Positions 51,611 to 59,286 are shown, numbered from the stretch's first letter. The stretch: DNA of 64,000 bases from Salinilacustrithrix sp003476595 (GCA_963972525.1 CAXAUZ010000016.1:41719-105718); one strand, 5' to 3'. A program made the numbers and translations. The notes: a model not told the origin generated them from the letters alone.

Positions 51611-52342
51611 CTACCCCGTGACCGCGCCGGCGATGAGCTCGGCGATGGCGATCCGGCCGGAGGCGGACAGGTGGAGCATGTCCTCGGCGTACTCCGGGTG
51701 GGCGGCGATGAGCGGTGCCCACTCGGCGACGACGATCTGGGGCCAGCGACCGGCCGCCGCCCGGATGTGCTGGTTGATCTCGACCCGCGACGGCCACTTC
51801 TCGGCCACCGTCAGCCAGACGACCCGGTCGACGCCATCGAGCACCCGCATCGCCTCGTCGATCTGCGCGCCGAAGGACCCCTCGCTCTCGAGGTAGTTGT
51901 TCCCCTGCTGGATGACGGCGACGGCGCCGATCTCCGACCGCCGGGCTCGCAGCACCTCGATGGCCTGCGGGAGCCGCCTGCTGCCCACCGCGTCGAAGAC
52001 CACCTGCCACCCGGGCAGGGCGGCGGGCACCGTCTCGCGCGCACCGAGCAGGGCGGAGTCGCCGAGCACGAACACCGACCCGCCCGCCGTCGACGGAGGA
52101 CGCGCCGTCGTCGGTGGGGCCGTGGTCGGCGGGATCGTGCTCGGCGGGACCGTGGTCGGTGCCGTCGTCGTCGTCGACGGGACCGGCTGCTCGGTGGTGC
52201 TCGGCGCGTCGACGGTCGTCGAGGTCGAGGTGGTCGTGGTCGTGGATCCGACGTCGACGGTCTCCGTGGTCGGGCTCGTGCCGCACCCGGCGACGAGGGC
52301 GAGGCCCGCCACCAGCACGCCGATCCTTCGAGCTGCCCTCAT
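51611..52342 (-). CDS. SGNH-hydrolase-like lipoprotein
   Basis: 243 residues. A lipoprotein signal ends VLVAGLALVAGC (lipidated Cys 20), followed by a Ser/Thr/Pro-rich linker (about 22-87) and an SGNH fold: block I FVLGDSALLG with the nucleophile Ser, QQGNN-type block III, and the Asp-x-x-His of DMLHLSASG at the end. It is anchored outside the membrane and probably an acyl esterase or transferase on cell-surface glycans (inference). The ATG at 52342 overlaps the preceding SGNH gene stop (ATGA). MBOAT debris lies upstream. Confidence 0.85.
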   Translation of the reverse strand: MRAARRIGVLVAGLALVAGCGTSPTTETVDVGSTTTTTSTSTTVDAPSTTEQPVPSTTTTAPTTVPPSTIPPTTAPPTTARPPSTAGGSVFVLGDSALLGARETVPAALPGWQVVFDAVGSRRLPQAIEVLRARRSEIGAVAVIQQGNNYLESEGSFGAQIDEAMRVLDGVDRVVWLTVAEKWPSRVEINQHIRAAAGRWPQIVVAEWAPLIAAHPEYAEDMLHLSASGRIAIAELIAGAVTG

Positions 52343-53421
52343 CGGTCCAGCCTCCAGTCGGCGCGGATCTCGTCGAGCACCACGGCGGCGAGGCGGTCGC
52401 CACCGGCTCGGGACAGGTGGATCCCGTCGCTCTGACGGACCGACGTCGGCCCGCTCCCGTCGTCGAGGTGCGACGCGTAGGCACCGTCGGCCGAGAGGAC
52501 CGACCAGGCATCCACGTAGGTCACGTGCTCCCGCCGCGCCGCCTCCGAGGCGTAGATCTCGTTCAGCGCGGCCATCCGGGCCGAGAACGAGTCCGATCGC
52601 ATGACGGGCTGACCCACCCAGTAGGCGTCCGCGCCCCCGGCAGCGAGCGCATCCATCACCCAGGCGACCCGCCACCGGTACTCGTCGAGCCACGCCTGGG
52701 TGCCGAACGGCTCCGATCCGGCGGGCAGGACCATGCCCTGGGCGTCGTTCGCCCCGAACATGACCACCACCGCGTCGAGCGGGCCGGAGGACAGCAGCTC
52801 GGTGATCCGACCGGGCCAGTCGAAGTAGTCGGGCCGGGTCAGCCCGGTGGACACCCGGTACTCGAGGGTCGTCTCGACCCGGTCGTCGCCGGCCGCGCCG
52901 TTCACGATGGACTGGCCGAGGACCTGCATCATCGAGTCGCCGAGCACCGCCACCTGCAGCGGAGCGCTCGCCGTCGGCGTGCGGCGCTCCGGCACGGTCG
53001 TCGACGTCGAGGTGGACGCGGACGTGGACGTGGACGTGGACGTGGACGACCCGGTGGGACCCGTGACCGGGTCGTCGCTGCTGACGGGGGGCCGGGCCGG
53101 CGGAGGCGCCGGACGCTCGAGCACGCTGCCTCCCGGGTCCGGCGTGCCGAGGAGCGCCTCCGCCCAGCGCCGCGGCCGGTTCAGGCGGCTCGCGTCCGCG
53201 ACCTCCTGCGGGACCGCGGCGAGGTCGATCAGCACGTCCCGCTCCCACCCCACGGGCTGGCGCTCGGCGGTGCGCTGCAGCTCGTCGGCGTTGAGCAGGG
53301 CGGCCAGCACGAGCGCAGCGGCCGCGACGACGAAGGGTCCCCACACCCCACGGGACCGGGCTGCGCCGTCCGGGGGCGCCTCGTCGGGAGGGAGCGTCGG
53401 GGTGGGGGTGGTGAGCGCCAT
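52339..53421 (-). CDS. DUF459-type SGNH hydrolase, membrane anchored
   Basis: 360 residues. A Pro-rich cytoplasmic tail and one transmembrane segment (about 28-46), then a long Ser/Thr/Pro linker ending near residue 148, then an SGNH domain: block I VAVLGDSMMQ, FGANDAQG (block III Gly-x-Asn-Asp) and SDGIHLSRAGG (block V Asp-x-x-His). DUF459 proteins often occur with an MBOAT acyltransferase in O-acylation systems. The remnant of such an MBOAT gene ends at 53421, overlapping this gene's start codon, so this pair was probably its partner. Confidence 0.85.
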   Translation of the reverse strand: MALTTPTPTLPPDEAPPDGAARSRGVWGPFVVAAAALVLAALLNADELQRTAERQPVGWERDVLIDLAAVPQEVADASRLNRPRRWAEALLGTPDPGGSVLERPAPPPARPPVSSDDPVTGPTGSSTSTSTSTSASTSTSTTVPERRTPTASAPLQVAVLGDSMMQVLGQSIVNGAAGDDRVETTLEYRVSTGLTRPDYFDWPGRITELLSSGPLDAVVVMFGANDAQGMVLPAGSEPFGTQAWLDEYRWRVAWVMDALAAGGADAYWVGQPVMRSDSFSARMAALNEIYASEAARREHVTYVDAWSVLSADGAYASHLDDGSGPTSVRQSDGIHLSRAGGDRLAAVVLDEIRADWRLDR

Positions 53422-53615
53422 CAGAAGCCGAAGTAGATGAAGGGGGCGACGCCGGCGGGGCCGAGCACGTCCACGACGGTGAGCGCGCCGGCGAGGCCGA
53501 CGGCCTGGGGAACCGGCCCGGTGCGCGCCGCCCAGGCCTGGACCCGCTCGGCGACGGCCGGGGCACGGACGAGCTGCACGCCGTAGATCCCGGCGACGGT
53601 GAGGACGGCGAGTGC
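53421..53615 (-). pseudogene. C-terminal remnant of an MBOAT O-acyltransferase gene
   Basis: 64 codons, open but with no start codon: it begins exactly after the stop of the GDT1-type gene, in the same frame, with ALAVLTVAGIYGVQLVRAP and ends PFIYFGF, the C-terminal ending typical of AlgI/MBOAT acyltransferases (usually PFIYFQF). Two hydrophobic stretches remain. The rest of the gene (expected about 450 codons) is absent. The stop overlaps the ATG of the DUF459 SGNH gene (ATGA), the expected operon arrangement. Deletion or replacement of the 5' part by the GDT1-type gene explains it. Confidence 0.6.
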
Positions 53616-54179
53616 TCAGAGGTTGAGCGCGATCAGCGCGACGCCGAACACGGCGAACAGCGCCGCGGAGCCGATGCGTATGGTCCGCTCGGGCAGCCGA
53701 GCGCCGGTGGCCCGCCCCACGAGGACGCCGACCGATCCGGAGGCGATGATGCCGATGGTGGCGCCGACCCACACCAGCACCGGGTTGCCCTGCGCGGCCA
53801 GCGTCGCGGTCGCCAGCATCGTCTTGTCGCCGAGCTCCGCGACGAACATGGCGGCGGCGACGGACAGCACGACCCGGCCGTGGCCGGTGGACGCGGCGAC
53901 GCCGTCGTCGTCCTCGTCGTCCTTGGAGCGCAGCGACCAGAGGGCGAAGCCGATGAAGAGGACGCCACCGCCCAGGCCGAGCGCACGGGTCGGCAGCGCG
54001 GCGCCGAGCAGGCCGCCGACCACGACCGACAGCAGGTTGGTGGCGGCGTAGGCCAGCGCCACGCCGGCGAGCACCGGGCCGAGGCGGTGGCGGGCACCGA
54101 AGCCGAGGGCGACCAGCTGGGTCTTGTCGCCCAGCTCGGCCAGGAAGACGATGCCGAGCGCGGCGAGCAGCGATCCCAC
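53616..54179 (-). CDS. TMEM165/GDT1 family (UPF0016) cation transporter
   Basis: 187 residues, six hydrophobic segments. Both hallmark motifs are present: FLAELGDKTQL and FVAELGDKTML, with an acidic loop of Asp/Glu between halves. Family members export or exchange Mn2+ or Ca2+. Inverted-repeat topology. GTG start. In-frame with, and directly upstream of, the MBOAT remnant, so its stop codon marks the junction. A 32-bp palindrome lies upstream. Confidence 0.92.
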   Translation of the reverse strand: MGSLLAALGIVFLAELGDKTQLVALGFGARHRLGPVLAGVALAYAATNLLSVVVGGLLGAALPTRALGLGGGVLFIGFALWSLRSKDDEDDDGVAASTGHGRVVLSVAAAMFVAELGDKTMLATATLAAQGNPVLVWVGATIGIIASGSVGVLVGRATGARLPERTIRIGSAALFAVFGVALIALNL

Positions 54180-54210
54180 GCCGCGAACCTAGGGCCGGGC
54201 GTCGGACGCG

Positions 54211-54242
54211 ACGGAGGGCGCAGCGATCGCTGCGCCCTCCGT
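54211..54242 (-). terminator. Perfect 32-bp palindrome downstream of the acidic lipoprotein gene
   Basis: Left arm ACGGAGGGCGCAGCGA (54211-54226) and right arm TCGCTGCGCCCTCCGT (54227-54242) are perfect complements with no spacer. It lies between the acidic lipoprotein stop and the GDT1-type gene start, both minus strand. Hairpin terminator most likely; a protein-binding dyad is possible. Confidence 0.65.
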
Positions 54243-54286
54243 CCCTGTTGATGCCGTGGGTCAGACCTGCGGTGGCCTGCCCTCGA

Positions 54287-54547
54287 TCACTCCTCGGACT
54301 CGCCGTCCATCTCCGACTCCGGGTCCGACTCCATCTCGGTCTCGGTCTCGGTCTCGGTGTCGGTCTCCATCTCGGTCTCGGTCTCGGTCTCGGTGTCCTC
54401 GACCTCTTCCGTCTGGGTCTCGGTGTCCTCCACCTCGACGACGTCGGTGTCGTCCACGTCGTCGTCGTCGCCGCAGGCAGCGGCACCGAGCAGCAGGGCG
54501 GCGGCGAAGCCGGCACCGGCGATGCGGCGGGTCACGGTCGAATGCAT
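54287..54547 (-). CDS. Acidic Glu/Thr-repeat lipoprotein
   Basis: 86 residues. The signal peptide RRIAGAGFAAALLLGAAAC ends at Cys 25, followed directly by GDDDDVDD and a low-complexity Glu/Thr/Asp/Met tail with TETETE units. The start at 54547 is fixed by a strong Shine-Dalgarno GGAGG at 54554-54558, six bases upstream, which itself is inside a longer in-frame reading and so argues against the upstream ATG. No named family. A highly anionic surface lipoprotein could bind cations, but that is speculation. Confidence 0.65.
   Translation of the reverse strand: MHSTVTRRIAGAGFAAALLLGAAACGDDDDVDDTDVVEVEDTETQTEEVEDTETETETEMETDTETETETEMESDPESEMDGESEE
54302..54432. repeat. Hexanucleotide repeat tract in the acidic lipoprotein gene
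   Basis: The unit TCTCGG (minus-strand codons for Glu-Thr) is repeated with variants such as TGTCGG, TCCATC and TCCTCG over about 130 bp. Slippage in this tract would change repeat length in steps of two residues without a frameshift. Confidence 0.7.
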
Positions 54548-54621
54548 CTCATACCTCCGTTGGGGGGATGGCGCGGAGACCGCCACCTACCCGACGGGGT
54601 GATCAGTAGAACCCGCTGCGA

Positions 54622-55059
54622 TCAGCCGTCCCCGGGCTCGTGGCCGAGCGCTCGGGCCACGGCGTCGAGCAGCTCCGCCGGGCTGGCCGGCGCCTCCAGC
54701 ACCATGCAGCCCTCGAGGTCCACCTTCTGCCGGGCGGCCTCGGGCGCGGCGACCTCGACCACGACCCGCAGATCGGGCAGCCGGCGACGCAGCGCCCGGA
54801 GCGCCTCCACGTTGCGTGGGTCCCACGGGCGCAGCGCGTGCACGACCACGTCGACGTTCTCCGCGGCCGAGCACCCCTCCCCGGCGGCCAGTCGGCACCG
54901 CTGGCCGGCGCCTTCGGGTCCCGGGCAGGTCACCGTGTCGTAGCCGTGCTCCCGCAGCACCGCGGCGGCGCGCTCGCGCGTCCCCCACTCGACGGCCTCC
55001 ACCAGCACCCGAGGTCCGGCACCGGGTTCCCATTCGTGGTCCTGGATGAGCTCGGGCAT
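54622..55059 (-). CDS. Receiver-like or Rossmann-like small protein, unrecognised
   Basis: 145 residues. Alternating strands and helices (RVLVEAVEWGTRERAAAVLREHG then NVDVVVHALRPWD, shown in part, and LRVVVEVAAPEA) are suggestive of a receiver-like fold, but the expected acidic pocket and phospho-acceptor Asp are absent. Three Cys are in the loop TCPGPEGAGQRCRLAAGEGC. It starts with a PELIQDHEWEPG segment. It is transcribed away from the second hemerythrin gene; the 162-bp divergent gap contains a GCCAGCC/GGCTGGC hairpin. Function unknown. Confidence 0.55.
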   Translation of the reverse strand: MPELIQDHEWEPGAGPRVLVEAVEWGTRERAAAVLREHGYDTVTCPGPEGAGQRCRLAAGEGCSAAENVDVVVHALRPWDPRNVEALRALRRRLPDLRVVVEVAAPEAARQKVDLEGCMVLEAPASPAELLDAVARALGHEPGDG

Positions 55060-55221
55060 CGCGCGCTCCTCCGTTCGCGATCCGGGTCAGGCCCCGGTTC
55101 CCTTCGCCATCGTCGGCCAGCCGAGGCTGGCGCGCCAGGGACCAACGTCCCGTCCGACATGGGCCCGGCACGACCGGGGAACGGATGGACCGCACACCCG
55201 CCCGTTCCGGAAGGACCCCCC

Positions 55222-55758
55222 ATGCACGTCATCCAGCTGCTGGAGAACGACCATCGAGAGGTCGACGAGCTGTTCCGCCGCGTCCACCTCTCCGAGAAGC
55301 CCGAGACGATCGATGAGCTGACCAAGCAGATCGTGCACGACCTCTCCGTCCACGCCGCCGTGGAGGAGCAGTTCGTCTACCCGCTCCTGCGAGCCAAGGT
55401 CGACGGCGGCAGCGCCATGGCCGACGAGGCGATCGAGGAGCACCAGCAGGCCAAGCGCCTCCTGGCCGACCTCGAGAAGCTCGATGCCGGCTCCGCCGAC
55501 CACGCGAAGGCCATGGAGTCGCTGATCGAGACGATCCGCCACCACGTGGAGGAGGAGGAGTCCGACGTCTTCCCCGAGCTCCGCGACGCCGTCGATGCCT
55601 CGACCCTCGACAGGATGGGTGACCTGGTCGAGCAGGCCAAGAAGGTCGTCCCCACGCACCCGCACCCCCTGGTGCCCGGCACCGCCACCGCACAGCTCGT
55701 CGCCGGACCGTGGGCGGCCACGGTGGACAAGGTGCGAGACCTGCTCGGCGGCCGCTGA
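55222..55758 (+). CDS. Hemerythrin HHE-domain protein
   Basis: 178 residues. HHE-type four-helix bundle with the ligand pattern NDHREVDELF, HAAVEEQFVYPLL (HxxxE), EEHQQAKRLL and HHVEEEESDVFPEL (HxxxE). A C-terminal extension of about 45 residues (HPHPLVPGTATAQLVAGPW) is absent from the hemerythrin protein at 2265-2696. Start fixed by GGAAGGA at 55209-55215, six bases before the ATG. A strong hairpin follows the stop. Predicted di-iron protein; oxygen, NO or iron handling not resolvable. Confidence 0.88.
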   Translation: MHVIQLLENDHREVDELFRRVHLSEKPETIDELTKQIVHDLSVHAAVEEQFVYPLLRAKVDGGSAMADEAIEEHQQAKRLLADLEKLDAGSADHAKAMESLIETIRHHVEEEESDVFPELRDAVDASTLDRMGDLVEQAKKVVPTHPHPLVPGTATAQLVAGPWAATVDKVRDLLGGR

Positions 55759-55762
55759 CGCG

Positions 55763-55796
55763 ACCCGCCCCGGACGCCGTGGCGTCCGGGGCGGGT
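55763..55796. terminator. Strong hairpin between hemerythrin and acidic small protein genes
   Basis: ACCCGCCCCGGACGCC (55763-55778) pairs perfectly with GGCGTCCGGGGCGGGT (55781-55796), leaving a GT loop, 4 bp after the hemerythrin stop and 10 bp from the convergent gene's stop. Bidirectional terminator. Confidence 0.75.
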
Positions 55797-55806
55797 TCGC
55801 CGGGCC

Positions 55807-55992
55807 TCAGCCCTCGGGGTCGGGTTCGTCGTCGGTGGGGACGCTCCGGGCCTGGTCGAGGGCGTCGGCCTCAGGAACCTCGAAGCTGTCGTCGCCGAGC
55901 ACCGCGCCAGCGTCGGCGTCGTCGTCGACCGCTCGGCGCTGCTCGAGCGCGTCGGCTTCGGGGACGTCGTCGGGCAGCTCGTCGCCGGCCAT
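55807..55992 (-). CDS. Small acidic protein with duplicated VPEADAL motif
   Basis: 61 residues, about a third Asp/Glu. A unit DDVPEADALEQRRAV (near residues 8-22) recurs as SFEVPEADALDQARSV (near 38-53). The reading frame continues upstream only as an Arg/Pro-rich shadow of the next gene, so the ATG at 55992 is chosen. It lies 2 bp after the cysteine-rich 81-residue gene and is likely co-translated. No named family; the motif seems common in actinobacterial hypotheticals (recollection, not verified). Confidence 0.6.
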   Translation of the reverse strand: MAGDELPDDVPEADALEQRRAVDDDADAGAVLGDDSFEVPEADALDQARSVPTDDEPDPEG

Positions 55993-55994
55993 GG

Positions 55995-56240
55995 TCAGTC
56001 CTCCTCGATCGGCTCCCACCACTGGCACCACCAGTCCCCGCCCACGAGGATGCGCAGGGTCTGGTGCCAGCAGTACGAGATCTCCTCGTCGGGGTCCAGG
56101 TAGTACAAGCAGTTGTCGCAGCGCTCGTCCTTGTACGGATGGCCCTTGAGGGTGGCGCGCTCCATCACGTCCTTCCACTCGAGCCACTTGACGGAGTCGA
56201 TCTCCTTGGGCTCAGGCTTCGGGATCTCGTAGTCGGACAT
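55995..56240 (-). CDS. Small cysteine-tryptophan protein, HiPIP-like cysteine spacing
   Basis: 81 residues. C41, C44, C57 and C72 form C-x2-C-x12-C-x14-C, with aromatic residues around them (CDNCLYYLD ... SYCWHQ ... GDWWCQWWEP). High-potential iron-sulfur proteins have C-x2-C-x16-C-x13-C and a GWC near the end, so an iron-sulfur or zinc site of this sort is plausible. No signal peptide. Followed 2 bp later by the VPEADAL protein gene. The N-terminus MSDYEIPKPEPKEIDSV is proline-rich. Not a family I can name with confidence. Confidence 0.6.
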   Translation of the reverse strand: MSDYEIPKPEPKEIDSVKWLEWKDVMERATLKGHPYKDERCDNCLYYLDPDEEISYCWHQTLRILVGGDWWCQWWEPIEED

Positions 56241-56357
56241 TCGCTGGTCTTCTCCCGGTCTCGACGATGGGTACGCCGGGTCGGTTCCCGGGCGCCCCCT
56301 CGTTCTAGAACATCCGGCCTGGACGGTGGCGGCACACCACCGGGATCGTCGGCCGGG

Positions 56358-57611
56358 TCAGCCGGCTTCGGCCACCCCGCGGTCGCGCTCGTCCACGGGC
56401 AGGGCCCGGACGTCGCCGGCGGCCTTCTGGGCGGCCAGGGCCTCGCCCGCGCCCAGCACCGGGCGCTCCGCCGCGGTCTGGAGGGACTCGATCTCGTCCA
56501 GGGACCGCTGGAACACGCGCCGGCGGGTGCCGTTGAGCTCGTCGTGGAAGCTCTTGTGCGTGAGGTCCAGCTGGCGACCCACCTTCTCGATGGCCCCGAC
56601 CAGCTTGTCCCACTCGCCGGTCAGGCCGCCGAGGCAGCGCAGGATGTCGTCGCTGCGCCGCTCGAGCTGGAACTGCTCGACCGAGCGGCGGACCACGGCC
56701 AGCACGGCGAACAGCGTGCTCGGCGAGCACAGGACCACCTGGTGGCCGAGGGCGACGTCGACGATGTCGGGGTCGGACTCGTGCAGGAAGGCGTAGACCG
56801 CCTCGTTGGGGATGAACAGCAGCAGGCAGTCGACCGTGTCGCGGTGGTCCACGTAGCCCCGGCCGGCCAGGCCGCGGACGTGGTTGCGCACGTCGGCCAC
56901 GAAGGCCTTGGTGTGGCGGGCGCGGTCGGCGTCGGACTCGCACTCGAGCACCCGCAGGTAGTTGTCGACCGGGAACTTCACGTCCATGCGCAGCTCGAGG
57001 TCCCGCGGCAGCAGGAAGCGGAAGTCGGGGATGGTGCCGCCCTCGATGGCGGTCTGGCGGCGGTAGCTCACGCCCTCGCGGAAGCCTGCGGCACGCAGCA
57101 CGTCCTCGGCCATGCGCTCCCCCCACTGGCCCCGCTGCTTCGGGCTCGCCAGGGCTTGGCGGAGCTGGTCGGTGTGCTGGGCCAGGGACTGCTGGGTGCG
57201 GGTGACGTGCTCGAGCTGGGCCACGAGCGATCCGGTCTGCTCGGCCCGCTCCTTCTGCAGGGACTGGACCAGCCCGCCGAGGGTGCCGAGCGCATCGGCG
57301 ATGTGGGTGACCTGCTGCTCGAAGGAGTGCGAGCGCAGGTCGAGCTCCCGGCTGCCGGCGGCCATGGAGTCCTGCAGCTTGGAGGTGGCCACCGAGGTGG
57401 CGCTCTCCACCGCGGCGCGCAGCGTGTGCTCCCGCTCGGCGACGAAGGCGTGCCCGGCCTGGGCGACGACGGCGTCGACGGCGGCGGCGACCGCGGCCTC
57501 CCGCTCCTCCGCCGCCCGGGCCGACAGCTGGGTGGTGGTGAGACGGGCGACGACGAGCGCGGCCAGCGCGGCGGCCACGACGGCGGCGAGGAGGGCGAGG
57601 AGGACGGCCAT
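56358..57611 (-). CDS. rmuC: DNA recombination protein RmuC
   Basis: 417 residues. One N-terminal transmembrane helix (LLALLAAVVAAALAALVVA), a long coiled coil (about 30-150), then the RmuC nuclease-like domain with RGQWGERMAEDVLRAAGF, IPDFRFLLP, LRMDVKFPVDNYLR, and LLLFIPNEAVYAFL. The DVKFP Asp/Lys is the putative PD-(D/E)XK-type active site; the domain limits genome rearrangements in E. coli by an undefined mechanism. It is transcribed toward 56358 with a 62-bp divergent gap to the SRPBCC gene. Confidence 0.93.
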   Translation of the reverse strand: MAVLLALLAAVVAAALAALVVARLTTTQLSARAAEEREAAVAAAVDAVVAQAGHAFVAEREHTLRAAVESATSVATSKLQDSMAAGSRELDLRSHSFEQQVTHIADALGTLGGLVQSLQKERAEQTGSLVAQLEHVTRTQQSLAQHTDQLRQALASPKQRGQWGERMAEDVLRAAGFREGVSYRRQTAIEGGTIPDFRFLLPRDLELRMDVKFPVDNYLRVLECESDADRARHTKAFVADVRNHVRGLAGRGYVDHRDTVDCLLLFIPNEAVYAFLHESDPDIVDVALGHQVVLCSPSTLFAVLAVVRRSVEQFQLERRSDDILRCLGGLTGEWDKLVGAIEKVGRQLDLTHKSFHDELNGTRRRVFQRSLDEIESLQTAAERPVLGAGEALAAQKAAGDVRALPVDERDRGVAEAG

Positions 57612-57673
57612 GGGTCAAGTATCCGCACGGGGGGTGACGAGAACGCGGACCCGGGCGTGCCTACCGTTCGTCC

Positions 57674-58132
57674 ATGGCCCGCATCACCGTCTCCACCACG
57701 ATCGACGCGAGCCCGGTGGAGGTGTGGGCCGCGGTCGAGGACGTCGGCTCCCACGTCGACTGGATGGCCGACGCCGAGGCCATCCGCTTCACCTCGGACC
57801 GCACGAGCGGCGTCGGCACCACCTTCGAGTGCGACACCAAGGTCGGGCCGCTCCGCCTCACCGATCTGATGGAGATCACCCGCTGGGAGCCGGGCAAGGC
57901 CATGGGCGTCCGCCACGTCGGGCTCGTCACCGGCGAGGGCGTCTTCACCCTCTCCCCTGCCGGCGGACGCCTCCGCCGGCGGTCGGCGACCCGCTTCGAG
58001 TGGTCCGAGCGCCTCGTCTTCCCCTGGTGGATGGGCGGCCCGATCGGTGGTCTCGTGGGCGGTCGCATCATGCGCCTCATCTGGAAGGGGAACCTGCGCC
58101 GGCTCAAGGCCATCGTCGAAGGTCGCCCGTGA
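57674..58132 (+). CDS. SRPBCC (polyketide cyclase/START-like) protein
   Basis: 152 residues. N-terminus ITVSTTIDASPVEVWAAVEDVGSHVDWM is the SRPBCC start; GTTFECDTKVGPLRLTDLMEITRWEPGKAMG (shown in part, with breaks) and LRRLKAIVEGRP at the end are family-typical. A hydrophobic-ligand-binding fold; the ligand is unknown. The stop overlaps the GTG start of an amidase gene, so the two are translationally coupled. Confidence 0.85.
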   Translation: MARITVSTTIDASPVEVWAAVEDVGSHVDWMADAEAIRFTSDRTSGVGTTFECDTKVGPLRLTDLMEITRWEPGKAMGVRHVGLVTGEGVFTLSPAGGRLRRRSATRFEWSERLVFPWWMGGPIGGLVGGRIMRLIWKGNLRRLKAIVEGRP

Positions 58133-59286
58133 GCATCTTCCTGCTGCGGCTCGACCCCGGCCCCGGGGACGGCCCCACGGTGGCGGTCAAGGACCTGATC
58201 GACGTCGAGGGCACGCCCACCACGTGCGCGTCACGTCCGGTCGCCGAGGCCGCGGTCCCGGCGACCAGCGACGCGGCGTGCATCGCACGCATCCGGGCCG
58301 GCGGCGGCCGCATCGTGGGCAAGGTCAACCTGCACGAGCTGGCCTTCGGCGGGAGCGGCATCAACCCCTACACCGGGACGCCCCAGAACCCGCTCGACCC
58401 GGCCCGCATCCCCGGAGGCTCCTCGTCCGGCTCCGCGGTGGCGGTGGCCACCGGGGAGGCCGACGTGGCCATCGGCACCGACACGGCGGGCTCCGTGCGC
58501 ATCCCGTCGACGTGCTGCGGCGTGGTCGGGCTCAAGACGACCTTCGGCCGCATCCCAACCGACGGCGTGCGGCCCCTGGCCCCGTCGCTCGACACGATCG
58601 GGCCGATGGCCACCACCGTCGCCGGCGTCGTCACCGGCATGGCGCTGCTCGAACCGGGCTTCGCTCCCGGGACCCCTGCGACGTCGCTCGGCCGGTTCCG
58701 CCTCCCCGGCGCCCACCCCGAGATCGAGGACGCCATCGACCGCCTGCTCGCCGCGAGCGGGCTGGACCTCGCCCCCACCGTGCTCCCCGGCTGGGAGCAG
58801 GCCGCGGACGCCGGCACGGCGATCCTCTTCGGGGAGGCCGCCCGCGTGCACGCCGCGGACGCCGGCACGGCGATCCTCTTCGGGGAGGCCGCCCGCGTGC
58901 ACGCCGCGCTCGTGCACGACCACGCCGACCAGCTCGGTGACGAGACCCGGGACCGGCTCGCGAAGGGCGCCGGGATCACCGAGGCCGCGCTCGACGCGGC
59001 GCGCGCCCATGCCGAGCCGTGGCGCGCCGAGCTGGACGCCGCGCTGGCGCGGACCCCGGTCATCGCCACCGCCGGCATCATGGACGAGCCCCCGCTGCTC
59101 ACCGAGCCCCAGCGGCTCGACACCCGGGCCCCGAACGTGGCCGTGAACCTGGCGGGCAACCCGGCGATCGTCGTGCCGGTGCCCCGGCCGGGGCACCTGC
59201 CCACGGCCGTGCAGCTGATCGGGCGGCGGGGCGAGGAGGAGGTCCTCGTCGCCACCGCCGCCGTGCTCGAAGCGGCCGGCTCCTAG
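58129..59286 (+). CDS. Amidase signature family hydrolase with internal duplication
   Basis: 385 residues from GTG 58129 (GTGA overlap with the SRPBCC gene). Ser-cisSer-Lys triad: K21 in VAVKDLID, cis-Ser and nucleophile Ser in PGGSSSGSAVAVATG (about 97-103) and GTDTAGSVRIPST (about 120-127). It starts only about 20 residues before the catalytic Lys, so the usual N-terminal 50-60 residues are missing, as in short amidases. Residues about 225-241 and 242-258 are identical (ADAGTAILFGEAARVHA in each). Natural substrate unknown. Confidence 0.88.
   Translation: MSIFLLRLDPGPGDGPTVAVKDLIDVEGTPTTCASRPVAEAAVPATSDAACIARIRAGGGRIVGKVNLHELAFGGSGINPYTGTPQNPLDPARIPGGSSSGSAVAVATGEADVAIGTDTAGSVRIPSTCCGVVGLKTTFGRIPTDGVRPLAPSLDTIGPMATTVAGVVTGMALLEPGFAPGTPATSLGRFRLPGAHPEIEDAIDRLLAASGLDLAPTVLPGWEQAADAGTAILFGEAARVHAADAGTAILFGEAARVHAALVHDHADQLGDETRDRLAKGAGITEAALDAARAHAEPWRAELDAALARTPVIATAGIMDEPPLLTEPQRLDTRAPNVAVNLAGNPAIVVPVPRPGHLPTAVQLIGRRGEEEVLVATAAVLEAAGS
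58801..58902. repeat. Perfect 51-bp tandem duplication within the amidase gene
   Basis: Bases 58801-58851 and 58852-58902 are identical, and the identity continues six bases further (GCCGCG at 58903-58908). In-frame, it duplicates 17 residues. Confidence 0.95.

Noticed and set aside
54302..54432. Repeat tract considered as a CRISPR array
   Set aside because: Units are six bases, in frame with a lipoprotein gene, with no spacers of constant length.
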